Notes: generated from the letters alone by a model not told the origin. A stretch of 64,000 nt of DNA from Paenibacillus tundrae (GCF_036884255.1 NZ_CP145605.1:2542001-2606000), one strand, 5' to 3'; positions 17,266-26,527 are shown, counted from the stretch's first letter. Numbers and translations are program-made.

Positions 17266-18357
17266 TTGGTGGGTTGGAGGACAAATACACGTTCTAAGAA
17301 CACAACCAACGTAGAGGAAAAACAGACATATCATTCAGGAGCCGAAGGGATTTTGCTTCAACAGGTAAGTAAACGTCTGGGCTCAGTTCAGGTGTTGAGA
17401 GAGATTAGTTTTCATGTAGCTGTAGGGGAGTGTGCTGTGTTAGTTGGTAGAAATGGCTCAGGCAAAAGCTCACTCCTACGAATGTTAGCAGGAATGATCC
17501 TGCCGAATTCGGGAAGCATGCAATCTTCCTTTAAGGGTCGAACAATGCTCGCCATTGATGGGCTACCGAAGCTCCCCTTTACAGCTAAAGAGTACCTTAT
17601 GACAATGGGAAGGATTCATGGCATTCGCTCCACTGAGCTAGAACAGCGCATCAAACAATGGAGCGAACGATTATTCCTGGATGCAGCAATTGATCAGCAG
17701 CTCCCCCTGTTGTCTAAGGGCACCCTTCAGAAGGTGAACATAATCCAATCCCTGCTGCCAGGTCCAGGTGGGCTTATCCTGCTAGATGAACCGTTGTCCG
17801 GCCTGGACCATGCGGCACAGGAAGCCATCGTATCACTGTTACAACAATGGAAAGAGCAAGGGACAACGATTATAACGGCTTGTCACGAGCCCTTAATCAT
17901 AGAACGTATGGCAGATCATGTGATCGTTCTGCAACATGGACAAATTCTTCGTCATTGGAGACAATCCGATTTGGCATGCATTGGTGAGCCTGACATGCGA
18001 ATCCAGAGTTTAATGAGACATGCGGTAGATTCGCGACAAGTAGATCAGATAGCGAACACTACTGGACAACTAGGTGTTCGATCTGTTCATAGCTCTCGTG
18101 CAGAACGACAGGGGGATATTTTACATAACGAATGGGTGTGGGATTGGAGAGTAAGTCGCAGCTCTGCAGACCAGATCATTGCACAGATTGTTGCTTCTGG
18201 TGGTTCTATCGTATCTGTTCAGCAGGATAAAAGTTTAATTCAGATGGAACGTTTGTTAGAAGGGGATTCACCTATCCAAGCGATCGCAGACGAAAAGGAT
18301 ACTTCATCTCTTGATGCTCCATCCGCTGCATCTGTTGTTAAGGAGGATGCGCAATGA
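17266..18357 (+). CDS. ABC transporter ATP-binding protein
   Basis: A protein of about 363 aa: ABC domain at residues 28-240 with Walker A GRNGSGKSS (about 60-68), signature LSKGTLQKV (degenerate relative to LSGGQ) and Walker B LILLDEP. A C-terminal extension of about 110 residues is unlike typical transport domains. The start is uncertain: TTG 17266 and GTG 17269 are four to seven bases after the argS stop, and the GGAGG at 17275 has no in-frame start after it. Its stop overlaps the permease start (ATGA), so the two form an exporter. Confidence 0.85.
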   Translation: MVGWRTNTRSKNTTNVEEKQTYHSGAEGILLQQVSKRLGSVQVLREISFHVAVGECAVLVGRNGSGKSSLLRMLAGMILPNSGSMQSSFKGRTMLAIDGLPKLPFTAKEYLMTMGRIHGIRSTELEQRIKQWSERLFLDAAIDQQLPLLSKGTLQKVNIIQSLLPGPGGLILLDEPLSGLDHAAQEAIVSLLQQWKEQGTTIITACHEPLIIERMADHVIVLQHGQILRHWRQSDLACIGEPDMRIQSLMRHAVDSRQVDQIANTTGQLGVRSVHSSRAERQGDILHNEWVWDWRVSRSSADQIIAQIVASGGSIVSVQQDKSLIQMERLLEGDSPIQAIADEKDTSSLDAPSAASVVKEDAQ

Positions 18358-19064
18358 AGTATTTAATCAAGTACTTGTTACAACAGAACATTCGTTCACA
18401 GAAATACCTCGCACCTGTCGTGTTTTATACGATCGTTATGTTGCTTATGTACTCATATAAACCTAATCCAGTAGCGGATAGTTATGGGGTAACGGCCATG
18501 CTGCTCTTCTTTGGATCAGCTTGGTTAGGTCTAACTGTTATGAACGCCGAACCCCCGAATCAGATTCAATTATTGGTGCTCCATACGGGAAGTAGACGAA
18601 AGGTAGCAATTGGGCAATTGATCTGTGCAGTGGTTATGCAATTAGCCCTGACCTTAATTACGATTGTATATCCTATCATTACTGGCATGTTTGAGAGGCA
18701 GCCGACCACCCATGAGTGGATCGTTGCTTGGTGTGGACATCTTGTGTTAGCACTTCTTGGTCTTAGCATCAGTGTTTTCTTTCAGAACGCTTACATATCC
18801 CGGCTCAGCTGGAGTTTACCCATCTTCATCGTTGTATTACTGTCATCATTCGTACAAGTATCGTTATCGGAGCGTTTACCCGAATCACTTCAATGGATAT
18901 CGTACATACTACCACCTGCGTTCTACCTTGTTCAGAAGATGATGTTGTTTGATGGGGGCGGTTTAGGTCAGATTGTTCTGGTCTGCACATGGTCGGCCGT
19001 ATATGCAATGTTGCTTTTGAGCACTCATATTTGGCTATCTGGTAGAAGGGATCTACGGAGTTAG
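18354..19064 (+). CDS. ABC transporter permease
   Basis: A 236-aa integral membrane protein with six predicted hydrophobic segments, starting in a 4-bp overlap with the upstream ABC ATPase. AAGGAGGATGCGC precedes the ATG. It has no periplasmic binding protein partner, so an ABC-2-type efflux or membrane-stress transporter is likely. Substrate unknown. Confidence 0.8.
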   Translation: MKYLIKYLLQQNIRSQKYLAPVVFYTIVMLLMYSYKPNPVADSYGVTAMLLFFGSAWLGLTVMNAEPPNQIQLLVLHTGSRRKVAIGQLICAVVMQLALTLITIVYPIITGMFERQPTTHEWIVAWCGHLVLALLGLSISVFFQNAYISRLSWSLPIFIVVLLSSFVQVSLSERLPESLQWISYILPPAFYLVQKMMLFDGGGLGQIVLVCTWSAVYAMLLLSTHIWLSGRRDLRS

Positions 19065-19165
19065 AAGCCGTCCTCATCGTTAACTTGAATGTTAGTCCCG
19101 GTTTGGTTACGATAGAGGGACATGATGATGGAGTAACATTTACGGTGATAAGGGGGCGCTCGCTT

Positions 19166-19717
19166 ATGCACAACACAGGCATGAAGAATGGTGACATGCT
19201 GGATAGCGAACACTCCAGAGAATTGTTTGCTTATTACGGGTTAGCGGTTTATTATGGACAGTCCCTTGAACAGCAGTTGGTTAATCTGATCTTATTAATG
19301 AAATTATCGCAGGGTAAAGTGATGACAGATGAAGATCTGGAGGATCTATATGAGCGGAAAATGAGCAGTTCATTGGGGCAGCTCATCCATGAAGTTCGCC
19401 ATCACTTTACGTTCTCGGATGATGAGACCCGGCAATTAAACGAACTATGGCAGCAACGCAATAGCATCGTGCATCACTATTTCAAGGAACGAATCCATGA
19501 GACATTTAGCCCGGAAGGGCGATCAAGGATGATAAGTGAATTAGAGGATTTTAAGAACCGTGCGCAAGAACTGGAAATGACCCTGCAGATATACACGGCT
19601 GCATGGATTGCCCAACTTGGTCTAGATGCGGAGTCTGCCGCAGCATTGCAACGGCTTGAACGTATGCACGAGGAGAGCGTGCATTGTCGTTCAACCGAAG
19701 AGGATGAGGCATTGTGA
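19166..19717 (+). CDS. Helical protein with HEPN-like RNxxxH motif
   Basis: A 183-aa, apparently all-helical soluble protein. The motif LWQQRNSIVHHYF contains R-x4-H, the pattern of HEPN-domain proteins, followed by a long helical region. I do not recognise a named family. AGGGGG ten bases upstream supports ATG 19166; longer in-frame starts (19085) lack a ribosome binding site. It overlaps the next gene (GTGA), so they are co-translated. Whether it has RNase activity cannot be told; many HEPN-like proteins with this motif are not toxins. Confidence 0.7.
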   Translation: MHNTGMKNGDMLDSEHSRELFAYYGLAVYYGQSLEQQLVNLILLMKLSQGKVMTDEDLEDLYERKMSSSLGQLIHEVRHHFTFSDDETRQLNELWQQRNSIVHHYFKERIHETFSPEGRSRMISELEDFKNRAQELEMTLQIYTAAWIAQLGLDAESAAALQRLERMHEESVHCRSTEEDEAL

Positions 19718-20358
19718 CTAGAGGCATGTCAGACAAGATGAAGCCAAAGTTGAAGCGAATAATACTAATTTTCTTGGCATCCATCGTTAGTGTTGGAGTC
19801 GTATGGGCTTTTATCACGGCTTGGCTAATCACGACGTATAGTGAGCAAGCATCAACACGTATTTCGGATGCGGCTATCATACTTGGCGCAGCAGTGGTAG
19901 GAAACGAACCTTCACCGGTGTTTCGCGAACGTATTGAACACGCCATATTGTTGTATCATCAGGGTGCAGTAAGTCAATTGCTGTTCACTGGTGGTGCAGG
20001 CAGTGTGGATCAACGTTCGGAAGCTGAGGTTGGACGTGATTATGCCATAGCACATGGAGTGAATCCGGCAGATATTCAGCTTGAGACACAATCGCACATT
20101 ACAGAGGAGAACTTTAAGTATTCAATCGGTGTCGGAGAGCGAGCAGGCTTCCACACGTATACGATTGTAAGTGATCCTTTACATATGAAACGAGCGATGA
20201 TGCTTGCCAGCGGTTTGGGCATGGATGTTGTGCCTTCTCCAACACTCACGACAGCCTACCAGACGTGGCGCAGCAAGCTTCCTTTTCTATTGCGAGAGAC
20301 GATTCTATACATGGGATATGTATGCAAAGGTTGGATAGACAATCCGCAGCAGCCATAA
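19714..20358 (+). CDS. DUF218/SanA-YdcF-like membrane protein
   Basis: A 214-aa protein: an N-terminal transmembrane helix (about residues 12-34) followed by a DUF218 domain. Signature parts are DAAIILGAAV, FTGGAGSVDQRSEAEVGRDYAIAHGV and VSDPLHMKRAMMLA. The family includes SanA and ElyC/YcbC, implicated in envelope integrity; the biochemical activity is not established. GTG 19714 overlaps the upstream stop. A terminator overlaps its 3' end. Confidence 0.85.
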   Translation: MTRGMSDKMKPKLKRIILIFLASIVSVGVVWAFITAWLITTYSEQASTRISDAAIILGAAVVGNEPSPVFRERIEHAILLYHQGAVSQLLFTGGAGSVDQRSEAEVGRDYAIAHGVNPADIQLETQSHITEENFKYSIGVGERAGFHTYTIVSDPLHMKRAMMLASGLGMDVVPSPTLTTAYQTWRSKLPFLLRETILYMGYVCKGWIDNPQQP

Positions 20359-20374
20359 GGCTTTTGCGGATTGT
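20339..20374 (+). terminator. Terminator of the argS-downstream group
   Basis: CAATCCGCA pairs with TGCGGATTG, followed by TTTTTAT. The left arm is inside the last codons of the DUF218 gene. Confidence 0.8.
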
Positions 20375-20423
20375 TTTTATTTCACTATATAAATATGACT
20401 GTTTGGACAAGTGCAACTGACAT

Positions 20424-20597
20424 TCAGGTTCCTGGATAATTAATCGCCGCACTGATCAGGGCTGCTACGCTAAACCCGATAAGCCACCATGGCCAACGAA
20501 CCTTACGTTGTCTTCGAGTAGCTTGGTTCAAACCGACAAGTCCAGACAACAATACGATGATAGCTAAGGAAGTACCCACAATCCAACCAATGCTCAT
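20424..20597 (-). CDS. Small two-helix membrane protein (57 aa)
   Basis: Read on the minus strand from ATG 20597-20595. A strong GGAGGAGG site lies seven bases upstream. The peptide (MSIGWIVGTSLAIIVLLSGL...WWLIGFSVAALISAAINY) has two hydrophobic helices joined by a basic NQATRRQRKVR loop. It is 14 bases after the stop of the DUF4097 gene and is probably the third gene of the tetR operon. No family recognised. Confidence 0.75.
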   Translation of the reverse strand: MSIGWIVGTSLAIIVLLSGLVGLNQATRRQRKVRWPWWLIGFSVAALISAAINYPGT

Positions 20598-20611
20598 AAC
20601 GTTTCCTCCTC

Positions 20612-21406
20612 CTATAGCGAATGGGGTGAATACGTACCTATGGTGAATCGTCCACCTCGAACTTGTGCGTGAATAGGGACGGATGCCTTTCCATAGATGT
20701 GTTCGCCACGATCGAATTGAAGGGGGAACTCACTCTGTATTGTGCCTCCGACATGCTTATACTGCAATCGGAACCCTTCGTTTGGGTTAGGAATTCGTAA
20801 ATTGACACTACATCCGGTAGCTATGCTATTCACCGATTGTGGCATAGTGGCTGAATGAATGGAGAGTGTTCTGCCCGTCGTTCTGGATTGAATATGAGAG
20901 AACTGACCTGTTAGCTGAATGAGTGAAGATGTCCCCTTAATATTTAGGTGTTCCGCAGTTAAATTCTGTGATTGTATATGGCTGCCCACCATGCGTAAAC
21001 TGAGCTGCTGTGTGTAACCGGAGATATGCAGCTGTCCGGATGTACACCTACACTCGCAATGGTTAATTTGAGCATCTTCTACAATAAACCGCGTACCTAC
21101 ACCTCGAATGTATACTTGCTCCAGTGTAGATGGAGGGAGTCCAATGGCTAACGATGTACGCTGAAAGTGAATACCGATTGGAAACGACTTCGAACGACCG
21201 TCACTAATATGAAGTGAACCTTCGTGGTAACGAGTTGTGAAGCATCGCTTACTTGGAAAATGCACAGCTGCTCGCTGAATAATTCGAACTTGCTGTTCGG
21301 TACTCGGGTATAAGTGTACTTCGCCTTGCATCCAGTCGAGAGAGAGGAAACGGACAGGCTCTTGAACAAGCCATTCTTTGCGAATGAGATGTGTGTTAAT
21401 TTTCAT
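20612..21406 (-). CDS. DUF4097-like beta-helix protein
   Basis: A 264-aa protein rich in short beta-strand repeats with many Gly/Ser/Thr turns, resembling DUF4097 adhesin-like or LiaX/YvlB-type proteins linked to envelope stress. The ATG at 21406 overlaps the end of tetR by 11 bases, which suggests translational coupling; weak GAGA is the only ribosome binding site. No signal peptide is seen. Its neighbours are a TetR regulator and a small membrane protein, so an envelope-stress or drug-response unit is plausible. Confidence 0.7.
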   Translation of the reverse strand: MKINTHLIRKEWLVQEPVRFLSLDWMQGEVHLYPSTEQQVRIIQRAAVHFPSKRCFTTRYHEGSLHISDGRSKSFPIGIHFQRTSLAIGLPPSTLEQVYIRGVGTRFIVEDAQINHCECRCTSGQLHISGYTQQLSLRMVGSHIQSQNLTAEHLNIKGTSSLIQLTGQFSHIQSRTTGRTLSIHSATMPQSVNSIATGCSVNLRIPNPNEGFRLQYKHVGGTIQSEFPLQFDRGEHIYGKASVPIHAQVRGGRFTIGTYSPHSL

Positions 21407-22097
21407 TGGATGCATCTCTTGTATGCTGCTGAGCACCCTGAACGGAATAGGTATAAGCTCCCATCTCGTTATGTTGGTGGATAATCTGATCAATTAACGT
21501 GTTAGTAACGATCGGAACACCGATGGTGTGCATCATGTGTTGCAAGAAGTGTAAACGATCCTTCGTCTCCTCAGGTGTCCGGCTGAATAAGGTTGGATTA
21601 ATCCAAATATTGATTAACATCAAGAAAATTTCTGCACAGGCTTCAGGATTTCCTGTAGTGATCGAGCCGTCTGTAACGCCTTCGCGCATGATGGCAGCTA
21701 TGATCGGTGCATCAATTTGAACCGTTTGCTGAATGCCTTTGACGATAAATAATGGATTTTTGATTTGCGTTAACAGCACTCGATCTAAGGAGTGTACCTG
21801 TTGATTAGAGACAATGTGTTCTAGTATATAGACCAATTTGTCCTTGGCTGAGATGGCGTTAACATCCTCCACAAGTTGATCCAACATTTGAGCCGCAAAA
21901 GCAAACTGTCTCTCCATAACCGCATCAAGGATCTCTTCTTTGGATTTGAAATGATGATAGACCGCACCTTTGGACATGCCTAAATGATCAATAATGTCCT
22001 GAATGCTCGTCTTCTCATAGCCTTTCTCGGTGAATAATTGTGCTGAAACGGTAAGGATGTGTTCTAACGTCTGTTCAGGGAATTTGTTTCTAGCCAT
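21396..22097 (-). CDS. TetR/AcrR-family transcriptional regulator
   Basis: A 233-aa regulator. The N-terminal HTH (residues 8-55: ILTVSAQLFTEKGYEKTSIQDI, MSKGAVYHHFKSKEEIL) is a textbook TetR domain; the rest is a ligand-binding helical domain. GGAGGCGGC precedes the ATG. The gene has a consensus promoter with a palindrome just downstream of the -10, so it probably represses itself and the following two genes. The adjacent BmrCD-like exporter is a possible second target, but no copy of the operator was seen there. Confidence 0.9.
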   Translation of the reverse strand: MARNKFPEQTLEHILTVSAQLFTEKGYEKTSIQDIIDHLGMSKGAVYHHFKSKEEILDAVMERQFAFAAQMLDQLVEDVNAISAKDKLVYILEHIVSNQQVHSLDRVLLTQIKNPLFIVKGIQQTVQIDAPIIAAIMREGVTDGSITTGNPEACAEIFLMLINIWINPTLFSRTPEETKDRLHFLQHMMHTIGVPIVTNTLIDQIIHQHNEMGAYTYSVQGAQQHTRDASNEN

Positions 22098-22115
22098 AGT
22101 TGCCGCCTCCTTTTA

Positions 22116-22163
22116 ATACCGACCGTTGGTATGTATAATACGAGAAGACGATGAGATTGTCAA
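22116..22163 (-). promoter_or_regulatory. Promoter and TetR operator
   Basis: On the minus strand: TTGACA (22163-22158), 17-nt spacer, TATTAT (22140-22135). At 22132-22116 lies a 17-bp near-perfect palindrome ATACCAAC-G-GTCGGTAT with one mismatch per arm pair, a typical TetR-type operator directly downstream of the -10. Confidence 0.8.
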
Positions 22164-22194
22164 TAAGAGGAAATTGGGACACAGAGAAAAGCTT

Positions 22195-22249
22195 TAAAAA
22201 ACCGATGCATATCAACAGACAAGATGTCTGCGATACACATCGGTTTATT
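22195..22249 (-). terminator. Terminator of bmrCD-like operon
   Basis: Minus-strand AAACCGATG...CATCGGTTTTTT enclosing a CAGACA/TGTCTG inner helix, directly after the exporter gene. Confidence 0.85.
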
Positions 22250-22303
22250 TTCATGCACATTGTAGATTCAATTTAGCTTAGATGTAAAACAACATGATCC
22301 TCT

Positions 22304-24391
22304 TTAGGCGTTGCCTCCAGCGAAAGAGGACGTGCGTATTGCTTCAGGGGCTGTGTCTTGAGCTTGATCGGCATGAACAGCCTGAGCACCTTGTTGCAGT
22401 TGATACATCTGATAGTATCTACCTTGCAGCGCCATTAACTCATCATGTGCTCCTTGTTCAACAATTCGTCCACGATGCAGTACCAGAATCTGATCTGCTG
22501 AGCGGATGGTAGAGAGACGATGGGCGATGATGAAGGTTGTACGTCCTTTTTTGAGTACTTCGAGCGCATTTTGAATCAAAGCTTCGGTTTCCGTATCAAT
22601 ATTGGCTGTAGCTTCATCCAGAATAAGAATGGCTGGATCGAACGCCAACGCACGGGCAAAGGATATCAGTTGACGTTGCCCAGCAGACAGCGTACTTCCT
22701 TTTTCAATCACCGGTTCATCAAAACCTTGTGGCAAATGGGCTAGAATACGTTCTGCACCTACGTCACGAAGTGCCTGTTCAACCTGTTGACGAGTAATCT
22801 TCCGATCCCCGAGGCTGACGTTAGAGGCAATCGTTCCTGTGAATAGATAAGGATCTTGTAATACAATTCCCATATGTTCACGAATCCACTGTTTGGGCAG
22901 GTCCTTCACGTTTTGTCCATCAATGGTAATCTTACCTTTTTGCGGGTCGTAGAATCGGAATAGCAAATTGATAATGGAGCTTTTGCCTGAACCGGTATGA
23001 CCCACCAACGCAACCGTTTGACCCTGTGAAGCCTGGAACGAGATGTTGTTTAACACAAAGTCTTTGTTGTAGGCAAAGGATACGTCATCAAAGACAACAT
23101 TTCCTTTGTATCTTGGCATTGAACCATCGGTAACAGCTTCTCCCTTCTCATCCATCAGTTCGAATACACGTCCAGCAGATACGAGAGAGGAGTCGAGGTT
23201 CGCCAGCTGGTTTACCATACCTGTTATCGGCTGGAACAGACGACCGAGTACATCCACGAATGCGTACAATACACCTAGCGAGATGATACTGGTGCCATCC
23301 AGCACACTTGATCCGAAATACCACAGGACAACCGCAAAAGCGATATTTCGCAATACGTTAACCAGATTGTGCGAGGTAAAGGCGTTCAGGTTAAGCATTT
23401 TGTTCTGATGTTTCATATAGTCGTCATTCAGATCTTCGAATTCCTGTTTGGTTTGCTTCTGGTGGCGGAACACGCGGATGATGGACATCCCTTGAATGGA
23501 CTCGTTAATGATCGCATTAATCTCGCTGAGTCGTGAACGAATGATCGTATTGTAGCGAGTAGCGAATTTTCGATATAGTACAATCCAAGCAATAAGCATA
23601 GGAACAACAAATAAGGAGATAAGTCCAAGTCGAACATCGAGCAGGAAGAGGGCAACATACACCCCAGTGATCGTAATGATTCCTGAGAAGAAGTTTGACA
23701 GTACCGCAACGAACAGATCTTTAACGGCCTCTGTATCGTTGGTCACTCGTGAGACGACCTTACCTGCAGGCAGATTGTCAAAGAAATTCACGGGCAGGCG
23801 CTGAATGTGGGCATACACATCATTACGAAGTCGTTGAATGACCTTGTTGGCGGACGATTGCAGCCAGTAGGTTTTACCAAACTCCATAATGACCGAGATG
23901 ACAAGAAAAATCATGTAGTACACGATTAATTGATAAATGCTTGGCATTTCCGGTTTGTAAAAAGCAAACAGTTCTCCAGCCGACAGAGGTACTGCTGCAT
24001 ATTGACCGGTGACTTCACCTGCGCGGGTTACCGTCAGGATACCATCAGCATAAGAGCGGTCTCCATCAGGTGTACTCACGGGTTCATTTACAAAATAAAA
24101 GCTACGTCCAGCTTGCAGTATGCGCACCTCGGCGCCTTTACTTTCCGTGGGTTCGAATAATCCTTCGCGTTTATAATTCTTTCCTTGATATACCGCCGCA
24201 TCTTCTGAAGCAGATGTCTCGTAGAAGGGCTGTTCAATAGCTAACAAATGATTGTCGATCATATTTTTGGCGATAAAAGGGCCGGCGAGCTCTGCCGCAA
24301 CACCGATCGTAAGCATAATTAATGCGGCTATAAATGTACCTTTGGCTTTTAAGGCGTACTGTAATAGCCGTTTGCCTGTATTCGATTTCAA
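22304..24391 (-). CDS. bmrD: BmrD-like multidrug ABC exporter half-transporter
   Basis: A 695-aa fused permease-ATPase. After the first helix it has an insertion of about 100 residues (roughly 45-140) outside the membrane, as in B. subtilis BmrD. Walker A is GHTGSGKSS, signature LSAGQ, Walker B LILDEAT with the catalytic Glu present. TTG 24391 follows AGGAGGT. It pairs with the upstream BmrC-like gene, 12 bases away, to form an asymmetric heterodimer. Assignment to bmrD rests on length, the insertion and the partner. Confidence 0.88.
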   Translation of the reverse strand: MKSNTGKRLLQYALKAKGTFIAALIMLTIGVAAELAGPFIAKNMIDNHLLAIEQPFYETSASEDAAVYQGKNYKREGLFEPTESKGAEVRILQAGRSFYFVNEPVSTPDGDRSYADGILTVTRAGEVTGQYAAVPLSAGELFAFYKPEMPSIYQLIVYYMIFLVISVIMEFGKTYWLQSSANKVIQRLRNDVYAHIQRLPVNFFDNLPAGKVVSRVTNDTEAVKDLFVAVLSNFFSGIITITGVYVALFLLDVRLGLISLFVVPMLIAWIVLYRKFATRYNTIIRSRLSEINAIINESIQGMSIIRVFRHQKQTKQEFEDLNDDYMKHQNKMLNLNAFTSHNLVNVLRNIAFAVVLWYFGSSVLDGTSIISLGVLYAFVDVLGRLFQPITGMVNQLANLDSSLVSAGRVFELMDEKGEAVTDGSMPRYKGNVVFDDVSFAYNKDFVLNNISFQASQGQTVALVGHTGSGKSSIINLLFRFYDPQKGKITIDGQNVKDLPKQWIREHMGIVLQDPYLFTGTIASNVSLGDRKITRQQVEQALRDVGAERILAHLPQGFDEPVIEKGSTLSAGQRQLISFARALAFDPAILILDEATANIDTETEALIQNALEVLKKGRTTFIIAHRLSTIRSADQILVLHRGRIVEQGAHDELMALQGRYYQMYQLQQGAQAVHADQAQDTAPEAIRTSSFAGGNA

Positions 24392-24403
24392 AACGTTGAC
24401 CTC

Positions 24404-26149
24404 CTACGTGGACAGATTGGACTCCACCTGTTGCCGTTCATATTGTTCACGGTACCAACCGTTCATGGCAAGTAGTTCCTGATGGGTTCCTTCTTCCGTA
24501 ATTTTCCCGTGCTCAAGTACAATGATTCGGTCAGCATGTTCAATAGCGGACAGGCGATGAGTCGAGATCAGCGTTGTTTTACCCGAGCGTTTGTTGCGTA
24601 TATTTTCAATGATTTTAGCTTCGGTTCTAGCATCAACTGCGGAAAGGGCATCATCCAGAATAAGAATATCCGGGTCCGAGATGAACGCACGCGCGAGGGA
24701 TACCCGCTGCTTTTGTCCACCAGATAGAGCAATACCTTTTTCGCCAACGAGTGTATCGAGTCCGTCAGACAATGTTCCAAGATCTCCGTCAAAAGCAGCT
24801 GTGCGAATCGCTTCCATGATGACGTCATCACTTGCACCAGGTTTACCAAACTGAATGTTTTGACGAACCGATTTGGAGAATAGCACTTGCTCCTGCGGCA
24901 CATAACCAATCCAGCTATGCAAGTCGTCTTTAGCAATTTCCTGAATTGGGTGACCCGAAATGCTTAACTTACCTGATCCAGCAGGGTATTCGTGTAGCAA
25001 CTGCTTCAGCAGTGTGGACTTACCACTACCTGTACGACCGACAATGCCCAGCGTCTGACCGCGGCGTAGTGAAAAGTTAATATGACTAAGATTGTCTACT
25101 GTAGAACTAGGATAACGGAACGTAACATCTTGCATGACGATCTCTTCCGGATTCGAAATGTGAGCGGGTTGTTCAACATCTTGAACAGCGGGTTCCACCG
25201 ATAAAGTCTCGTTGACCCGATCAAGGGAGGCGCTACCGCGCTGCATCAGGTTAATTAACTCACCAATGGCGAACATCGGCCAAATCATCATCCCCAGGTA
25301 CATATTAAAAGATACGAGATCCCCCAGAGTGATTTCATTGTGAAACACAAGATATATACCGTAAGCAAGCGCAATGACATAACTAAGTCCAACGCAAAGT
25401 CGGATTGTAGGTTCAAACAACGCATCCATCCGTGCGACAGCTAAATTTTTGCGGTACACGTCTTCGGTAACATCGGCAAAACGCTTCTCATCTAGACGCT
25501 CCTGAACATACGCGCGTACTACCCGAATTCCCGCAATGGATTCAAGTACTTGGTCGTTCATATCACCGAAGGCATCTTGAGCGAGAGTATAGCGCTGATG
25601 CACGGCTTTACCGTAGATCATCATAGCGATGGCAATAAAAGGCAGGGGTAGAATCGCTGCCAGAGTCAGCTTCCAGCTAACTAGAAAACCCATAGCGAGC
25701 AATACTGTTGCCAAGAAAGCAGTAGAGTCTGTTAACGTAAGCATGCCGAAGCCTGCTGTGGTTGCAATCGAACGAAGATCGTTGGTAGCACGAGCCATAA
25801 GGTCGCCGGTTCTGTTCTTTTCAAAAAAGGGCGGTGTCATCCGTAACAGATGATCCATGAAGCGAGAACGCAATAGACGTTCTACCAAGTTAGCTCCGCC
25901 AAATAATTTGTGCATCCATATGTACGTGATCAGATAGATAATAACGACGGTTCCTAAAATAAGTAAAATGTAGCTGGTAAGTGATGCTCCTGTAATCGAC
26001 CCACGTACAATCTCGTCAATGGCATTACCGAGAAGACGAGGGGGCAGGAGTTCTGCGACACCTACAAGAATGAGCAAAATGACACCAATCAGGTATCTTT
26101 TGCGCTCTAGCCGGAAAAACCAGGCTAGGTTTTTGAGTACTGAGAACAA
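24404..26149 (-). CDS. bmrC: BmrC-like multidrug ABC exporter half-transporter
   Basis: A 581-aa fused permease-ATPase with six helices. Walker A is GRTGSGKST, signature LSGGQKQR, and Walker B LILDDAL, where Asp replaces the catalytic Glu. The same Asp substitution marks BmrC of the BmrCD heterodimer, with one degenerate ATP site. TTG 26149 is preceded by GGAAGGGA. The first gene of the operon follows a leader with short ORFs and a terminator, suggesting antibiotic-controlled attenuation as known for bmrB-bmrCD. Confidence 0.88.
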   Translation of the reverse strand: MFSVLKNLAWFFRLERKRYLIGVILLILVGVAELLPPRLLGNAIDEIVRGSITGASLTSYILLILGTVVIIYLITYIWMHKLFGGANLVERLLRSRFMDHLLRMTPPFFEKNRTGDLMARATNDLRSIATTAGFGMLTLTDSTAFLATVLLAMGFLVSWKLTLAAILPLPFIAIAMMIYGKAVHQRYTLAQDAFGDMNDQVLESIAGIRVVRAYVQERLDEKRFADVTEDVYRKNLAVARMDALFEPTIRLCVGLSYVIALAYGIYLVFHNEITLGDLVSFNMYLGMMIWPMFAIGELINLMQRGSASLDRVNETLSVEPAVQDVEQPAHISNPEEIVMQDVTFRYPSSTVDNLSHINFSLRRGQTLGIVGRTGSGKSTLLKQLLHEYPAGSGKLSISGHPIQEIAKDDLHSWIGYVPQEQVLFSKSVRQNIQFGKPGASDDVIMEAIRTAAFDGDLGTLSDGLDTLVGEKGIALSGGQKQRVSLARAFISDPDILILDDALSAVDARTEAKIIENIRNKRSGKTTLISTHRLSAIEHADRIIVLEHGKITEEGTHQELLAMNGWYREQYERQQVESNLST

Positions 26150-26212
26150 GTGCTATCCCTTCCTTTCCATATCTGCGAAATACATTATTGTTCATATACT
26201 TACTTGTGACCA

Positions 26213-26248
26213 CAAAAAAAGACACACCGCACGCAGGCGGTATGTCTT
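26213..26248 (-). terminator. Leader terminator (attenuator) upstream of bmrC
   Basis: On the minus strand AAGACATACCGC pairs with GCGGTGTGTCTT around TGCGTGC-type loop bases, then TTTTTTT. It is 60 bases upstream of the bmrC-like start and downstream of the promoter, so it must be read through for expression. Confidence 0.85.
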
Positions 26249-26253
26249 AGGTA

Positions 26254-26301
26254 TCATTCATACGGCAGCATGGCTCCGAGAGCAGAGCCACCACCGTACA
26301 T
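26254..26301 (-). CDS. Possible leader peptide, 15 codons
   Basis: ATG at 26301 encodes MYGGGSALGAMLPYE and stops five bases before the leader terminator. No clear ribosome binding site precedes it. The codons contain a TGGCTC/GAGCCA hairpin that could compete with another structure. It is kept because its position suits ribosome-mediated attenuation, but it may be chance. Confidence 0.35.
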   Translation of the reverse strand: MYGGGSALGAMLPYE

Positions 26302-26361
26302 AATTATATTGTGAGTTCACAACATAGTATATCTGATCAACAGATTGCTATGATGCAGAAA

Positions 26362-26442
26362 TTATGAACGAAATAATGATTTCGGGGCTGCTCCGGTATT
26401 CAGTTGTAAGTTAGTTAGAACAAACATATCTCTATTAAACAC
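26362..26442 (-). CDS. Candidate leader peptide, 26 codons
   Basis: GTG at 26442 follows AGAAAGGGTG at good spacing and encodes 26 residues starting MFNRDMFVLTNLQLNTGAAP. It is the first translatable ORF after the leader promoter (26527-26498) and ends about 110 bases before the attenuator. Its position resembles bmrB, the leader ORF whose translation controls bmrCD in B. subtilis, though that one is longer. Confidence 0.6.
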   Translation of the reverse strand: MFNRDMFVLTNLQLNTGAAPKSLFRS

Positions 26443-26497
26443 CGTAATCACCCTTTCTTTTTTGGGAATAAATTCAATGTGAATCTCGTATGTTTGC

Positions 26498-26527
26498 ATC
26501 TTAACACCGCATTTTGCAATCTGTCAA
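26498..26527 (-). promoter_or_regulatory. Promoter of the bmrCD leader
   Basis: Minus strand TTGACA (26527-26522), 18-nt spacer, TAAGAT (26503-26498). It would give a leader of about 340 nt. A TTGTGA-AC-TCACAA palindrome lies within that leader at about 26308-26323. Confidence 0.55.

Noticed and set aside
26019..26303. Plus-strand reading frame across the bmrC start and leader
   Set aside because: It overlaps the real minus-strand gene and its attenuator, and has no ribosome binding site.
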